Shown here in pieces: positions 55,852-64,000 of a stretch of 64,000 nt of DNA. The position numbers and the translations under genes were made by a program. The DNA comes from Prochlorococcus sp. AG-409-J16 (GTDB taxonomy: Bacteria > Cyanobacteriota > Cyanobacteriia > PCC-6307 > Cyanobiaceae), in assembly GCA_003215655.1 (NCBI GenBank), contig QCKB01000001.1, positions 1 through 64,000 of the forward strand. The letters are read 5' to 3'. The first letter of the stretch is position 1. Each line of letters opens with the position of its first letter. The notes under the pieces were generated by a model. It saw only the letters and a program-made list of their open reading frames with translations, was not told the origin of the DNA and searched no databases.

Positions 55852-57615
55852 ATGAGTAATGGTTTCTTGAGGCCAGTGACAAATTCCTCTACTAGCTATA
55901 GCGAGTTACTTATTGATATCAGCTCAGGCTCGATTGAATCAATACAGATGATTCCATCAAGGCAAGAAGTTTATGTTAAATACAAAAATGGTACCCAGTC
56001 GAAAGTAAATATTCTTGTTAATGATCCAAGATTTCTTAGAACAGTAAAGGAATCGAATACTGAATTGACTATTAAGGATATAAGAAATGAACAATTTATA
56101 GCTTCATCTATATCAGGGTTCTCTTTCTTCTTAATTATTTTTATTGGGATTATTTTCTTAATAAGGCGATCTACACAAATAACAAATCGTACAATGGGCT
56201 TTGGAAGGAGTCAGCCAAAAATCAGAGCTTTAGATAAAGAACAAATACATTTCGATGATGTAGCTGGAATTAATGAAGAGAAAAGTGAACTTCAAGAAAT
56301 GGTTTCCTTCTTATTATTCCCTGATAATTATAAAAAATTAGGTGCAAAAATACCAAAAGGAGTCCTATTAGTTGGCCCCCCTGGAACAGGAAAGACAATG
56401 CTTGCTAAAGCAGTAGCTGGAGAGGCGAATGTCCCTTTTTTTAGTATTGCAGGTTCAGAATTTGTAGAATTATTTGTCGGTGTAGGAGCTAGCAGGGTCA
56501 GAGACTTGTTCAATCAAGCAAAGTCAAAAGCACCTTCAATAATATTTATTGATGAAATTGACTCAGTAGGTAGACAAAGAGGAGCAGGAATTGGTGGCGG
56601 CAATGACGAAAGGGAACAAACATTAAATCAATTGCTTACTGAAATGGACGGATTTGGAGACAATTCTGGAGTAATTATTATTGCAGCAACTAATCGTGCA
56701 GATGTATTAGATTCAGCTCTTCTTAGACCTGGAAGGTTTGATAGAAGCATCTATATATCTCTTCCAGATAGAAAGGGAAGAGAAGAAATATTAAGTGTTC
56801 ATGCAAGATCTAAACCCTTGGATGAAGATGTTTGTCTAAAAGATTGGGCACTAAGAACTCCTGGATTCTCTGGGGCTGAATTGTCTAATTTATTAAACGA
56901 AGCAGCGATACTTTCTGCACGCAGTAATAAAAAAAAGATAGTAACAATACATTTAGAAAAAGCCCTTGAAAGAATAACAATGGGACTTAGTTGTGCTCCT
57001 CTTCAAGACTCATCTAAAAAACGATTAATTGCTTACCATGAGGTTGGCCATGCATTAGTGGCAGCATTAACACCAAATGCAGACAAAATTGATAAGGTAA
57101 CTCTTTTGCCTAGATCAGGAGGAATAGGAGGATTTACTAGATTCTGGCCAGATGAGGAAGTGCTTGATTCAGGATTAATATCTAAAAATTATTTATTTTC
57201 AAAACTAGTTGTAGCATTAGGAGGAAGAGCTGCTGAACTTATTGTTTTTGGTCCAAATGAAATAACCCAAGGCGCAAGTGGAGATATCGAAACCGTATCT
57301 AGGATCGCAAGGGAAATGGTTACTCGTTTTGGCTTTTCTAGTTTGGGACCAATTTCACTTGATTCAACTAATGATGAGGTTTTCCTTGGTAGGGACTTAA
57401 TTAAAAAAGGGCCTACCTACTCTCAATCGACAGTAAAAGCGATTGATCAACAAGTTCGTGAACTAGCAAAAACAGCTATAGAAACCGCTATAAGTCTTCT
57501 TTCCCCAAGAAGACAAGTCATGGATCAACTTGTGGAGGCTCTTATAGAGGAAGAAACATTGCATACTGAGAGATTTCTAGAACTAGCTGGAGTGTCTCCT
57601 AAAACAAATGGCTAG
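55852..57615 (+). CDS. ftsH: FtsH-family AAA protease, lacking the first membrane helix
   Basis: ATP-dependent zinc protease of the inner or thylakoid membrane, degrading damaged or unassembled membrane proteins such as D1. Walker A GPPGTGKT (175-182), Walker B IIFIDEID, arginine finger region LLRPGRFDR, zinc HEVGH (396-400). The N-terminal part (1-85) is a soluble lumenal-like domain; only one membrane helix (about 87-104) is visible, where FtsH normally has two. An in-frame TAA precedes the ATG, with no earlier start codon in between, so no missing helix can be added. At 587 residues it is short. It may be a Prochlorococcus FtsH4-like paralogue; this is not certain. Confidence 0.92.
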   Translation: MSNGFLRPVTNSSTSYSELLIDISSGSIESIQMIPSRQEVYVKYKNGTQSKVNILVNDPRFLRTVKESNTELTIKDIRNEQFIASSISGFSFFLIIFIGIIFLIRRSTQITNRTMGFGRSQPKIRALDKEQIHFDDVAGINEEKSELQEMVSFLLFPDNYKKLGAKIPKGVLLVGPPGTGKTMLAKAVAGEANVPFFSIAGSEFVELFVGVGASRVRDLFNQAKSKAPSIIFIDEIDSVGRQRGAGIGGGNDEREQTLNQLLTEMDGFGDNSGVIIIAATNRADVLDSALLRPGRFDRSIYISLPDRKGREEILSVHARSKPLDEDVCLKDWALRTPGFSGAELSNLLNEAAILSARSNKKKIVTIHLEKALERITMGLSCAPLQDSSKKRLIAYHEVGHALVAALTPNADKIDKVTLLPRSGGIGGFTRFWPDEEVLDSGLISKNYLFSKLVVALGGRAAELIVFGPNEITQGASGDIETVSRIAREMVTRFGFSSLGPISLDSTNDEVFLGRDLIKKGPTYSQSTVKAIDQQVRELAKTAIETAISLLSPRRQVMDQLVEALIEEETLHTERFLELAGVSPKTNG

Positions 57616-57660
57616 ATCTTTTGCGAGATAGATCTAATATTATAAAAAGCTCCTAAAGTC

Positions 57661-60441
57661 TTGAAGCTTCTAAGTCTTATCCCTGAAGCATACCTTAAAA
57701 GGCTCAGACTGATAATTTTATTAATTCTTAGCGCTTATTTATTTTCTAGATTCCATTTTGAGATCATCTGGTTTTCTCAATTTGGATTTGAAAGTATATT
57801 ATTAAATAGATTATCATGGCAAGTAATAGCATTTATAGTAGGCATCCTGATACTTAGACTTAACACAAACTGGCAAACTAACTGGCTCAACACAAAATTC
57901 AAATCTGAATCTGAAATTAAATCATACGGTTTTAGAGGCCTATTATATTTAAATATTTTATTGGTTATTTATTCGCTAATATCTGTAAATATATTTTTGT
58001 TAATGAATTATGCATGGAATTCACATTCACAATTGCTAAATTTGACATCATATTCTACTATATTTAAACAAGGAAATTGGCTTATTTCCTTACCTATAGT
58101 TTTTACAACTTTTATATTTCACCAAATAGTAAGAAGGGATAAATGGTCAAGAGATGTATTGATATTAGGTAATATCTTATATACAATATCTATATCAAGG
58201 GCTTGGCAATATTGGGCATTAGCCTTGAATGTGACCAATACTGGCATTAAAGAAGAATTTTTTGGTACAGATATTAGCTTTTCACTAGCTAGGTATCCTG
58301 CAATATCTCTATTCATCCATCTAAATATACTTATCCTAACATTATTGCTATTAACTACATTATGGAAAAAATTTACTATTAGTAAAACTCTGAGTGATTG
58401 GGAATTCGAGGGATTTTCATCATTAGAGATTAATAAGTTCCGGCCTATTACTTCATTAATTTTACTTTTATCATCAATTATTTTATGGTTATCTCGTTAT
58501 CAATTCTTATGGAGTCAGGATGGAATTGTTTCTGGAGCTGGTTGGATCGATACACACGTTTTAATACCTGTTAGATCAATTTCCTCTATTTCTTTATTTA
58601 TTACAGCAATTATTACATTGCCGGTATCTACAAGATTTATAAGAAACAAATTTCGCTATTTGCTAGCAACTGTTTTATTTTTATCTACCATTATAGAGGC
58701 GTTAATATCACCTTTAATTCAATGGATGATCGTACTTCCAAGGGAATTGACATATGAAAAGCCTTATATAATTAGAAACATAAAATCTACAAGGAAGGCT
58801 TTTCAATTAGACTCTATTTCAACAAAATTATTAAAACCAAAAGGTAAATTATCCAAAAAAGATCTGGATGATAGCGCAAGTACTCTAAGAAATATAAGAC
58901 TCTGGGATAGTCTGCCTTTACTATCTACCAACCGACAACTACAACAATTAAGAGTATATTATCGATTTTCCAACCCATCTGTAGATAGATATAAATTACA
59001 AAGCGGAACTGATGAGAGACAACAAGTGATAATTACAGCTAGGGAGCTTGATCAAGAGGCTCTACCTGAAAGGTCTCGGACTTGGCTAAATAAACACTTT
59101 GTTTTTACTCATGGTTATGGTTTCACTATGAGTCCAGTTAATACAAAAGCTTTAGATGGATTGCCAGAATATTTCATAAGTGACTTAGGCGAATCTACTA
59201 AAGTAGAAGGTAGTAAGACATTAGGGATTAAACGTTCAGAAGTGTTAAATGCAATACCAATTAATAATGTAGGTTTATATTTTGGAATACTTCCATCTCC
59301 TTATGCGATAGCACCTTCGAATTTAGAAGAGTTAGATTATCCAGAAGGAGATAAAAACATTTATAATAATTATTCAGGCAATGCAGGCGTATCTTTAAAT
59401 AATCTTTGGAGAAAGTTAATCTCTGCAATTTACCTTTTTGAGCCAAGGATATTAACTACAGGAGCAATTAATGAACGTTCACGTTTATTAATTAGGAGAG
59501 AGGTAAGAGAAAGAGTCTCTACAGTAGCGCCATTTATAGAGACTAAAGGTGATCCATACCTAGTAGCAGTTAATGTAGAAAGAGACAATAATAATAGCGA
59601 TTTTTATTGGATAGTTGAAGGTTATACATCTTCTAATACCTACCCATATGCGGCTAGTCTGGAAGACCAGAATCAACTAAATTATATTAGAAACTCTGTA
59701 AAGATCGTAGTTAACGCTTATACTGGATTAATGAGTTTTTATATAAGTGAGCCAGAAGATCCTATAATCAATGCTTGGTCTAGAATATTTCCAGAACTAT
59801 TTCAGCCGATAGATAAGTTGCCAATTAATTTAAGAGATCATTTAAAGGTCCCAACTGAGTTATTTAATATTCAAGTACGACAATTACTTCGATACCATGT
59901 AACTGATCCGAGAATTTTTTATAGCGGAGATGATGTGTGGCAGGTTCCACAAGAGTTATATGGAAAAAAACAGGTACCAGTAGAGCCTTATCATGTAACA
60001 GCACAATTAAGCTCAAATTCTGCATCAGAATTTCTACTCCTACAACCCCTTACTCCATTAGCAAGGCCAAATTTATCAGCTTGGTTGGCAGCTAGAAATG
60101 ATGGGAAAGGTTATGGAAAATTGGTATTACTAAGATTCCCTAGTCAAACGTCTATCTATGGTCCTGAGCAAATTCAGGCATTAATTAATCAAGATGCAAA
60201 AATTAGCCAACAATTTAGTCTATGGGATAGAGCTGGTTCAGAAGTTATTCAAGGTAACTTGATAGTCCTACCATTAGGTGAATCCTTGCTATACGTAGAA
60301 CCTGTTTATTTAAAAGCCAGCCAAGGAGGTTTACCTACTTTGACTAGAGTAGTAGTAAGCGATGGCAAACGTATAGCTATGGAAGCTAGCTTATCTGAGG
60401 CGCTATCTGCTCTTATTAATGACAAAAGCTTAAATAAGTAA
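57661..60441 (+). CDS. UPF0182 membrane protein
   Basis: A 926-residue integral membrane protein of unknown function. The N-terminal third has about seven hydrophobic helices (first at 13-32). The rest is a large soluble domain with the UPF0182 blocks NIRLWDSLPLLSTNRQLQQL, YFRFSNPSVDRY-like text (VYYRFSNPSVDRYKL), HGYGFTMSPVN and VNVERDNN. The start is TTG at 57661, 45 nt after ftsH. The soluble part probably lies outside the cytoplasm, by helix count. It ends just at a strong inverted repeat that acts as a bidirectional terminator. Confidence 0.88.
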   Translation: MKLLSLIPEAYLKRLRLIILLILSAYLFSRFHFEIIWFSQFGFESILLNRLSWQVIAFIVGILILRLNTNWQTNWLNTKFKSESEIKSYGFRGLLYLNILLVIYSLISVNIFLLMNYAWNSHSQLLNLTSYSTIFKQGNWLISLPIVFTTFIFHQIVRRDKWSRDVLILGNILYTISISRAWQYWALALNVTNTGIKEEFFGTDISFSLARYPAISLFIHLNILILTLLLLTTLWKKFTISKTLSDWEFEGFSSLEINKFRPITSLILLLSSIILWLSRYQFLWSQDGIVSGAGWIDTHVLIPVRSISSISLFITAIITLPVSTRFIRNKFRYLLATVLFLSTIIEALISPLIQWMIVLPRELTYEKPYIIRNIKSTRKAFQLDSISTKLLKPKGKLSKKDLDDSASTLRNIRLWDSLPLLSTNRQLQQLRVYYRFSNPSVDRYKLQSGTDERQQVIITARELDQEALPERSRTWLNKHFVFTHGYGFTMSPVNTKALDGLPEYFISDLGESTKVEGSKTLGIKRSEVLNAIPINNVGLYFGILPSPYAIAPSNLEELDYPEGDKNIYNNYSGNAGVSLNNLWRKLISAIYLFEPRILTTGAINERSRLLIRREVRERVSTVAPFIETKGDPYLVAVNVERDNNNSDFYWIVEGYTSSNTYPYAASLEDQNQLNYIRNSVKIVVNAYTGLMSFYISEPEDPIINAWSRIFPELFQPIDKLPINLRDHLKVPTELFNIQVRQLLRYHVTDPRIFYSGDDVWQVPQELYGKKQVPVEPYHVTAQLSSNSASEFLLLQPLTPLARPNLSAWLAARNDGKGYGKLVLLRFPSQTSIYGPEQIQALINQDAKISQQFSLWDRAGSEVIQGNLIVLPLGESLLYVEPVYLKASQGGLPTLTRVVVSDGKRIAMEASLSEALSALINDKSLNK

Positions 60442-60473
60442 TAACCGCGTGGATTTACATCCAACGCGGTTAT
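60441..60473. terminator. Bidirectional terminator hairpin
   Basis: Ten-base perfect inverted repeat ATAACCGCGT / ACGCGGTTAT, extended by GGAT/ATCC with one unpaired A, around a TTAC loop. It lies between the convergent UPF0182 (plus) and peroxiredoxin (minus) stops, followed by T-rich stretches on both strands (GATTTTAG on plus). This is one of the few GC-rich stems in the window. Confidence 0.75.
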
Positions 60474-60492
60474 GGCTTGATTTTAGATTAAA

Positions 60493-61095
60493 TCAATTAA
60501 TTTGAGAGAAGAACTCCTTACTTCCAACAGGATCAGGTTTCATAGTCTTATCCCCAGGAGTCCAGTTTGCTGGACACACTTCATCAGGATGAGATTGAAC
60601 ATACTGGAAAGCTTGAAGTATCCTTAAAGTTTCATCTACGTTTCTTCCTACTGGTAGGTTGTTTACTGTTGAGTGCATAATTATTCCTTCTTTATCTATA
60701 ATAAACAATCCTCTTAGTGCTACTCCCTCATTATCATCTAGAACATTGTATGCTGTAGAGATTTCTTTTTTAAGATCTGCTACAAGTGGATAATTAATAT
60801 CACCTATACCACCTTCATTTCGAGGTGTTTGTATCCATGCAAGATGACTAAATTGACTATCGACTGATACACCTAGAACTTCTGTATTTTTAGATGAGAA
60901 ATCGTTATATTTATCGCTAAATGCCGTTATTTCGGTAGGGCATACGAAGGTAAAATCAAGCGGGTAGAAGAATAGGACTACGTATTTCCCTCTATACTGA
61001 GAAAGAGAGATTTCCTTAAACTCTTGATCTACTACAGCTGTAGCTGTGAAATCAGGAGCTGGTTGGCCTACACGTAGGCATCCGTTTGTACTCAT
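60493..61095 (-). CDS. 2-Cys peroxiredoxin (AhpC/TSA family)
   Basis: Thiol peroxidase that reduces hydrogen and organic peroxides. Peroxidatic Cys52 lies in [14 protein letters not shown], and resolving Cys174 in [11 protein letters not shown]. The 200-residue length and the C-terminal GSKEFF element fit the typical 2-Cys class. Thioredoxin (or NTRC) is the usual reductant. ATG at 61095, its own promoter region upstream, and a terminator directly after it indicate a single-gene transcript. Confidence 0.96.
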   Translation of the reverse strand: MSTNGCLRVGQPAPDFTATAVVDQEFKEISLSQYRGKYVVLFFYPLDFTFVCPTEITAFSDKYNDFSSKNTEVLGVSVDSQFSHLAWIQTPRNEGGIGDINYPLVADLKKEISTAYNVLDDNEGVALRGLFIIDKEGIIMHSTVNNLPVGRNVDETLRILQAFQYVQSHPDEVCPANWTPGDKTMKPDPVGSKEFFSQIN

Positions 61096-61258
61096 GATGA
61101 ATTAAGGTATGTATAGGAATTTCAGCAATTAACAAATCTGTTGTTGAATTTAAGTTGATTGCTGGAAGGCCATATCATCATATGACACTCATAACCACCG
61201 ATACATAGACTTTGGTATCGATTCCCACACCTTCATACATCAACTCAAGGAATAATCC

Positions 61259-61534
61259 ATGACCTGGGATCAAGTACTTTTAAAAAAATTCAGCTTCACT
61301 GGACACTTTAGGCTTCTCAATCAAGTTAGAGGTGAATTGAAGGTGAACCCTCTAGTTAGGGATCCTTTAACCCGGGTACTGATCTTGCAAGCAAAGTCAA
61401 ATAAAAATACTACAAGTCGAATTAATAAAAGGCCAAATGTGCTTGACAATGAACAGAAGTCAATGAAAGAAGCTTCAAATCAAAAGGATAATTTGTCTTT
61501 TCGTGACAAACTAAATTCGATAGAAGTGAGATAA
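61259..61534 (+). CDS. Small basic conserved protein
   Basis: A 91-residue protein that I do not assign to a family. The first half (WDQVLLKKFSFTGHFRLLNQ, ELKVNPLVRDPLTR) looks conserved in picocyanobacteria, but this is from memory. The second half is charged and low in complexity (Lys, Asn, Gln, Ser). ATG at 61259 with a GAGGAATAATCC-like purine run upstream. No membrane segment or metal motif. It stands alone between two genes on the other strand. Confidence 0.55.
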   Translation: MTWDQVLLKKFSFTGHFRLLNQVRGELKVNPLVRDPLTRVLILQAKSNKNTTSRINKRPNVLDNEQKSMKEASNQKDNLSFRDKLNSIEVR

Positions 61535-61652
61535 TATATATAAAAAATGAGATTAATTAATCGATATGATTAGGGTTAATAAAATATATATTTTATTATA
61601 TTTAGATTGAAGATATTATTATATGAATATTTCACCTTTGTAATTAATTCTA

Positions 61653-61726
61653 TGTCTCGGGGGAGACTTGAACTCCCGACCTCAGGGTTATGAATCCTGC
61701 GCTCTAACCAGCTGAGCTACCGAGAC
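61653..61726 (-). tRNA. tRNA-Met (anticodon CAU)
   Basis: A 74-nt class I tRNA, read on the minus strand. Acceptor GTCTCGG pairs with CCGAGAC, discriminator A. D-arm GCTC/GAGC, anticodon loop TTCATAA, so CAU at 61690-61692, T-arm GGGAG/CTCCC. It is of the elongator type. In the anticodon stem CAGGA/CCCTG, position 31-39 is an A-C mismatch. A CAU anticodon could also belong to tRNA-Ile2 (lysidine), but the body looks like elongator tRNA-Met. Confidence 0.92.
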
Positions 61727-62021
61727 ACGAATCCAATCATAACAATAGAACCACTTCACTAGGAGAAATGGTGGCATTTATGATGGAGAAAAGCTGATAA
61801 ATAAATCACTTTGCTTTTATTCTTTGACTTTTGGGCTTTCAAGCGACGTATAAAAGGAGCCCCAATGACCAGGAATTCAAGAAATGATACGATAAATATA
61901 GGACATTATTGTGCTTATTAAACTATCCTACTGTTCTAGATATTAGTTTTTAACTAAACTATATACCGATGTGACTGTTAATAAGAATAGAAATATATAT
62001 TATTCTACAACATAATTAAGT
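61727..62021. other. Intergenic region upstream of tRNA-Met
   Basis: About 295 AT-rich bases without a coding frame that I can support. A weak inverted repeat TTGGGCT / AGCCCCAA (about 61831-61865) spans about 20 unpaired bases. The tRNA-Met promoter must lie near its left end. I see no other structure. Confidence 0.5.
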
Positions 62022-62543
62022 TCACCATATTCCAAGGTTGCATCCAGCATAGTGAGCAATAATTCCACAAGAAACAGACAAATTGAGACTTCTTACACCA
62101 TTCTCACCATCCTTATTTGCTTTAAGAGGCATTGGTATTGTAGTAATTTTGTCGCATCTATTTCTTATTGCATCTGGTAATCCGTTGTCTTCTCTACCAA
62201 ATAATAAGACATCATTCAACATAAATTCTGTCTGTGAAAGTTGACTACCTCCATAACTACTACAACCGATTATTCTTTGATTATCACTTAAACTATTTTC
62301 AAAGCTATTAAAATCATCAAATAAGGATAGCTTTACATATTGCCAGTAATCTAATCCTGCTCTTTTTAAATATCTATCATCTAAACTAAATCCTAAAGGT
62401 TTAATAAGTGCTAGTTTGATACCTAGTGCAGCACATGTCCTAGCTATATTTCCTGTGTTAGGAGGAATCTGAGGTTCAAAGAGCGCTATTGTTAAACGAA
62501 CGTCCTTAGAATTATAATATACTGGATTTCTAATATTATTCAT
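62022..62543 (-). CDS. trmL: tRNA (cytidine/uridine-34-2'-O)-methyltransferase TrmL
   Basis: SPOUT methyltransferase that modifies the wobble base of some leucine tRNAs. The 173 residues contain ALFEPQIPPNTGNIARTCAALG at the start, LLFGREDNGLPD in the middle and IPMPLKANKDGENGVRSLNLSVS at the end, the usual SpoU motifs. The first 15 residues are extra relative to E. coli TrmL. It overlaps the CobU-like gene by 8 nt on the same strand, so the two are coupled. Confidence 0.93.
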   Translation of the reverse strand: MNNIRNPVYYNSKDVRLTIALFEPQIPPNTGNIARTCAALGIKLALIKPLGFSLDDRYLKRAGLDYWQYVKLSLFDDFNSFENSLSDNQRIIGCSSYGGSQLSQTEFMLNDVLLFGREDNGLPDAIRNRCDKITTIPMPLKANKDGENGVRSLNLSVSCGIIAHYAGCNLGIW

Positions 62544-63108
62544 ATATCTGATTACTAAAAAGCTTAATATTGATTACTTTGCCGTGGATGGCAAGCCAAC
62601 TATTATTTGAAATATCCTCTAGTAAAAAAGATAATTCTCCTAATCTATCTCTAAAAATATTTCCTATCCTAGATGAAGGTACAACTCCCCAGCCAGTTTC
62701 TTCTATTACAATTACTATTAACGATTTATAATTTTGAACAAAGTTAATAAAAATTTTTAATTTCTTCTGCCATTGATCATGATTTAGATCTAAATATTCT
62801 ACGACAATTCCTCCAAGAGAATCAATTAAAATAACATCATCTCTCTTCTTTAGATCATTTATCAAATCGATAAAGTCCTTATAGTTGTGATACAGTCTCC
62901 AATCCTTAGGCCTACGCTCTTTATGAATTTTAATTCTCTCTTCTAAATTTAAATCTGTTATATCTTCTTTAAGGGTAGCTATATATGAAACATTTTTGTA
63001 TTTAGATACGAGTTTTTCAGCTATAACACTCTTTCCACTTTTAGTGGGCCCTGAGATAATAGTCAATCCTTTTTTTTTCTTAGGAGCGTCTTGATTTAGA
63101 TCCGGCAT
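62536..63108 (-). CDS. cobU: Adenosylcobinamide kinase/guanylyltransferase-like P-loop protein
   Basis: A 190-residue P-loop protein. Walker A reads SGPTKSGKS at about residues 19-27, where CobU normally has GGARSGKS. Further blocks are VSYIATL, DVILIDSLGGIVVEYL and VIEETGWGVVPSSRIGNIFRDRLG, the last diagnostic of CobU/CobP (EVGWGIVP-like). It should phosphorylate adenosylcobinamide and attach GMP in nucleotide-loop assembly of the B12 cofactor. Start ATG 63108 is preferred over an earlier in-frame start that would encode an unrelated hydrophobic leader. Divergent from the CCB4-like gene. Confidence 0.8.
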   Translation of the reverse strand: MPDLNQDAPKKKKGLTIISGPTKSGKSVIAEKLVSKYKNVSYIATLKEDITDLNLEERIKIHKERRPKDWRLYHNYKDFIDLINDLKKRDDVILIDSLGGIVVEYLDLNHDQWQKKLKIFINFVQNYKSLIVIVIEETGWGVVPSSRIGNIFRDRLGELSFLLEDISNNSWLAIHGKVINIKLFSNQIYE

Positions 63109-63147
63109 AAAGCCTTTGCTTTTATATGCGTTATTCAGTATAATAAT

Positions 63148-63170
63148 ATATGCATATAGTATATGCATAT
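63148..63170. repeat. Tandem 10-bp palindromes
   Basis: ATATGCATAT occurs twice (63148-63157 and 63161-63170), 3 nt apart, so period 13. Each copy is a perfect palindrome. It lies in the gap between the divergent CobU-like and CCB4-like genes, 40 nt from the former ATG and 90 nt from the latter. It could be an operator or be an AT-rich accident. Confidence 0.6.
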
Positions 63171-63260
63171 ATTAGATTAGATTTTCTTAATTATTTAATG
63201 GTACACATCCAAGAACTACACTCAACATATTTTACTAAGACTAATTAACTTAACTAAGAC

Positions 63261-63890
63261 ATGTCACTCCCAGCACGAATTACATTTCTTTCAGGAATCT
63301 TAGTATTATTACTTTCCTTGATAAATGTAATAACTACTAATGAATTTAGTCCTAGTTTAGATAGAGCCGAAATCCTAGCTGCAATATCAGGTGTAGGTTT
63401 TATGCTTGTATCTGTTCTTTGGTCGAGAGCTAATCCTTTAAAAGCAAATAATAAAAAATTAGAAGGAGAGGAGGGCTTTATTCTAGATCAAAATTTAATT
63501 AATTCTATTTCTAAGGAAATTGCTTGGGGGAGTTATCAATTTTTAACAGCTACACCTGCAGCATCTTTATTAATATTTTGGAAGGGTAAAACAATACTTA
63601 AGAGAGGTATTATTAATAAAGATATATTTAAACTAGGTCCAATATCTCAGAAGTCTATAAGAGATAAGAAACTTATCTCTCTTGTTAATACAAATATGTT
63701 TCCTGGAAGCTACGAATTTGACTCTTTGGTTAAGGATCTACCAGCTGTAATGGTATATCCATTGGGAAGTGAAGGAGTTGTAATTATAGGTGGTTTATCT
63801 GAACGTTGCTTTAGTAAATCAGACGAAAAGTGGTTTACTGGATGGTGTGATAAATTAAACGATGAGTTATCAAATAAGGATTTTATCTAA
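63261..63890 (+). CDS. CCB2/CCB4-like cytochrome b6f cofactor-assembly protein
   Basis: A 209-residue membrane protein with two N-terminal hydrophobic helices (about 7-24 and 39-55) and a soluble domain (about 70-205). The helical hairpin RAEILAAISGVGFMLVSVLW and the soluble EIAWGSYQFLTATPAASLLIFW, MFPGSYEFDSLVKDLPAVMVYP and GVVIIGGLSERCFS match the CCB2/CCB4 (DUF2930) family, which attaches heme cn to cytochrome b6 in chloroplasts. By analogy it acts at the thylakoid membrane. The stop overlaps the next opposing gene tail to tail by 8 nt. Confidence 0.78.
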   Translation: MSLPARITFLSGILVLLLSLINVITTNEFSPSLDRAEILAAISGVGFMLVSVLWSRANPLKANNKKLEGEEGFILDQNLINSISKEIAWGSYQFLTATPAASLLIFWKGKTILKRGIINKDIFKLGPISQKSIRDKKLISLVNTNMFPGSYEFDSLVKDLPAVMVYPLGSEGVVIIGGLSERCFSKSDEKWFTGWCDKLNDELSNKDFI

Positions 63891-64000
63891 TATATTCTGC
63901 TTTTCCTATAGCTAATAGTTTTTCATTAATAATATCCCAACTACATGTTCTTGCTTTAATAAGTTGATCATTTTGATAGATTATACAATTGTCAATTTTT
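63883..64000 (-). CDS. 3' end of unidentified gene
   Basis: A frame open from the right edge ends at TAA 63883-63885 on the minus strand and reads CTCSWDIINE-like text (ARTCSWDIINEKLLAIGKAE, then YIR). 38 residues are visible, too few to name a family. It overlaps the 3' end of the CCB4-like gene by 8 nt. Whether it is a real gene rests on the open frame only, because the rest lies outside the window. Confidence 0.45.
   Translation of the reverse strand, partial: KIDNCIIYQNDQLIKARTCSWDIINEKLLAIGKAEYIR

Noticed and set aside
61830-61870. Inverted repeat upstream of tRNA-Met as a possible small RNA
   Set aside because: The stem is short, has a bulge and a 20-base loop, and no T-run follows; not enough to call an RNA gene.
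1-64000. Mobile elements, CRISPR arrays, prophage or phage-defence systems
   Set aside because: I looked for transposases, integrases, spaced direct repeats and toxin-antitoxin or restriction genes and found none; the window is core chromosome throughout.

Overview
This window reads as core chromosome of a marine picocyanobacterium, most likely Prochlorococcus of a low-light type. The evidence is low GC, very tight packing, short products, and genes typical of oxygenic phototrophs: psaK, psb30/ycf12, hemJ, a Ycf20-like protein, a CCB2/CCB4-like cytochrome b6f assembly factor, and several protein families of unknown function found in cyanobacteria and plastids. No insertion sequence, prophage, integrase, CRISPR array or rRNA operon was seen. 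The strain assignment is inference; I could not run a similarity search.

Layout. 1-3628: 3' part of dxs, an FAD-dependent reductase/cyclase-like gene, psaK, and a DUF3593/DUF2499 pair. 3736-9173 (minus): a five-gene compatible-solute operon, glucosylglycerol-phosphate synthase followed by a complete ABC importer with ATGA stop/start overlaps. 9373-14025 (minus): rpmB, htpG, a two-cluster ferredoxin, hisZ and a SuhB-type phosphatase. 14274-14360: tRNA-Ser(GGA). 14432-17129 (minus): pstC-pstA-pstB without pstS, with a possible Pho-type promoter upstream. 17388-22268 (plus): a DnaK/DnaJ pair, a DUF3110 protein, murQ and a cyclophilin. 22287-32126: ribBA, argC, purN, an M61 peptidase, pgi and leuS. 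32302-36365 (plus): dapF, a cysteine desulfurase, a DUF1995-like protein and a D-Ala-D-Ala carboxypeptidase. 36349-37772 (minus): coaD and a coiled-coil protein. 37846-41622 (plus): a flavin-reductase-like protein, uvrC, hemJ and a PHP phosphoesterase.

41680-49748 (minus): fmt, tldE, tldD, a DUF2996-like protein, an acidic membrane protein, a UbiX-type prenyltransferase and a Zam/RNase II-like protein that seems to have lost its catalytic aspartates. 49865-50914 (minus): two half-size UPF0016 cation transporters and a cysteine-cluster protein. Psb30 follows on plus, then a divergent ClC-type channel and recJ on minus. 54411-60441 (plus): a HAD phosphatase, a Ycf20-like protein, an FtsH lacking the usual first membrane helix, and a UPF0182 protein, with rpmF on minus between them. 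60493-64000: 2-Cys peroxiredoxin, a small basic protein, tRNA-Met(CAU), trmL, a CobU-like kinase, a CCB4-like protein, and the 3' end of an unidentified gene.

The physiology is that of a streamlined phototroph: isoprenoid supply (dxs), photosystem and cytochrome assembly, osmolyte synthesis and salvage, phosphate import, redox defence, cell-wall precursors and recycling (dapF, murQ, dacB), and housekeeping translation and repair. I found no clearly new multi-gene system. The most unusual items are the degenerate Zam-like RNB protein, the single-helix FtsH, the tandem half-size UPF0016 pair, the ClC protein with an altered filter motif, and the extra C-terminal region of RibBA.
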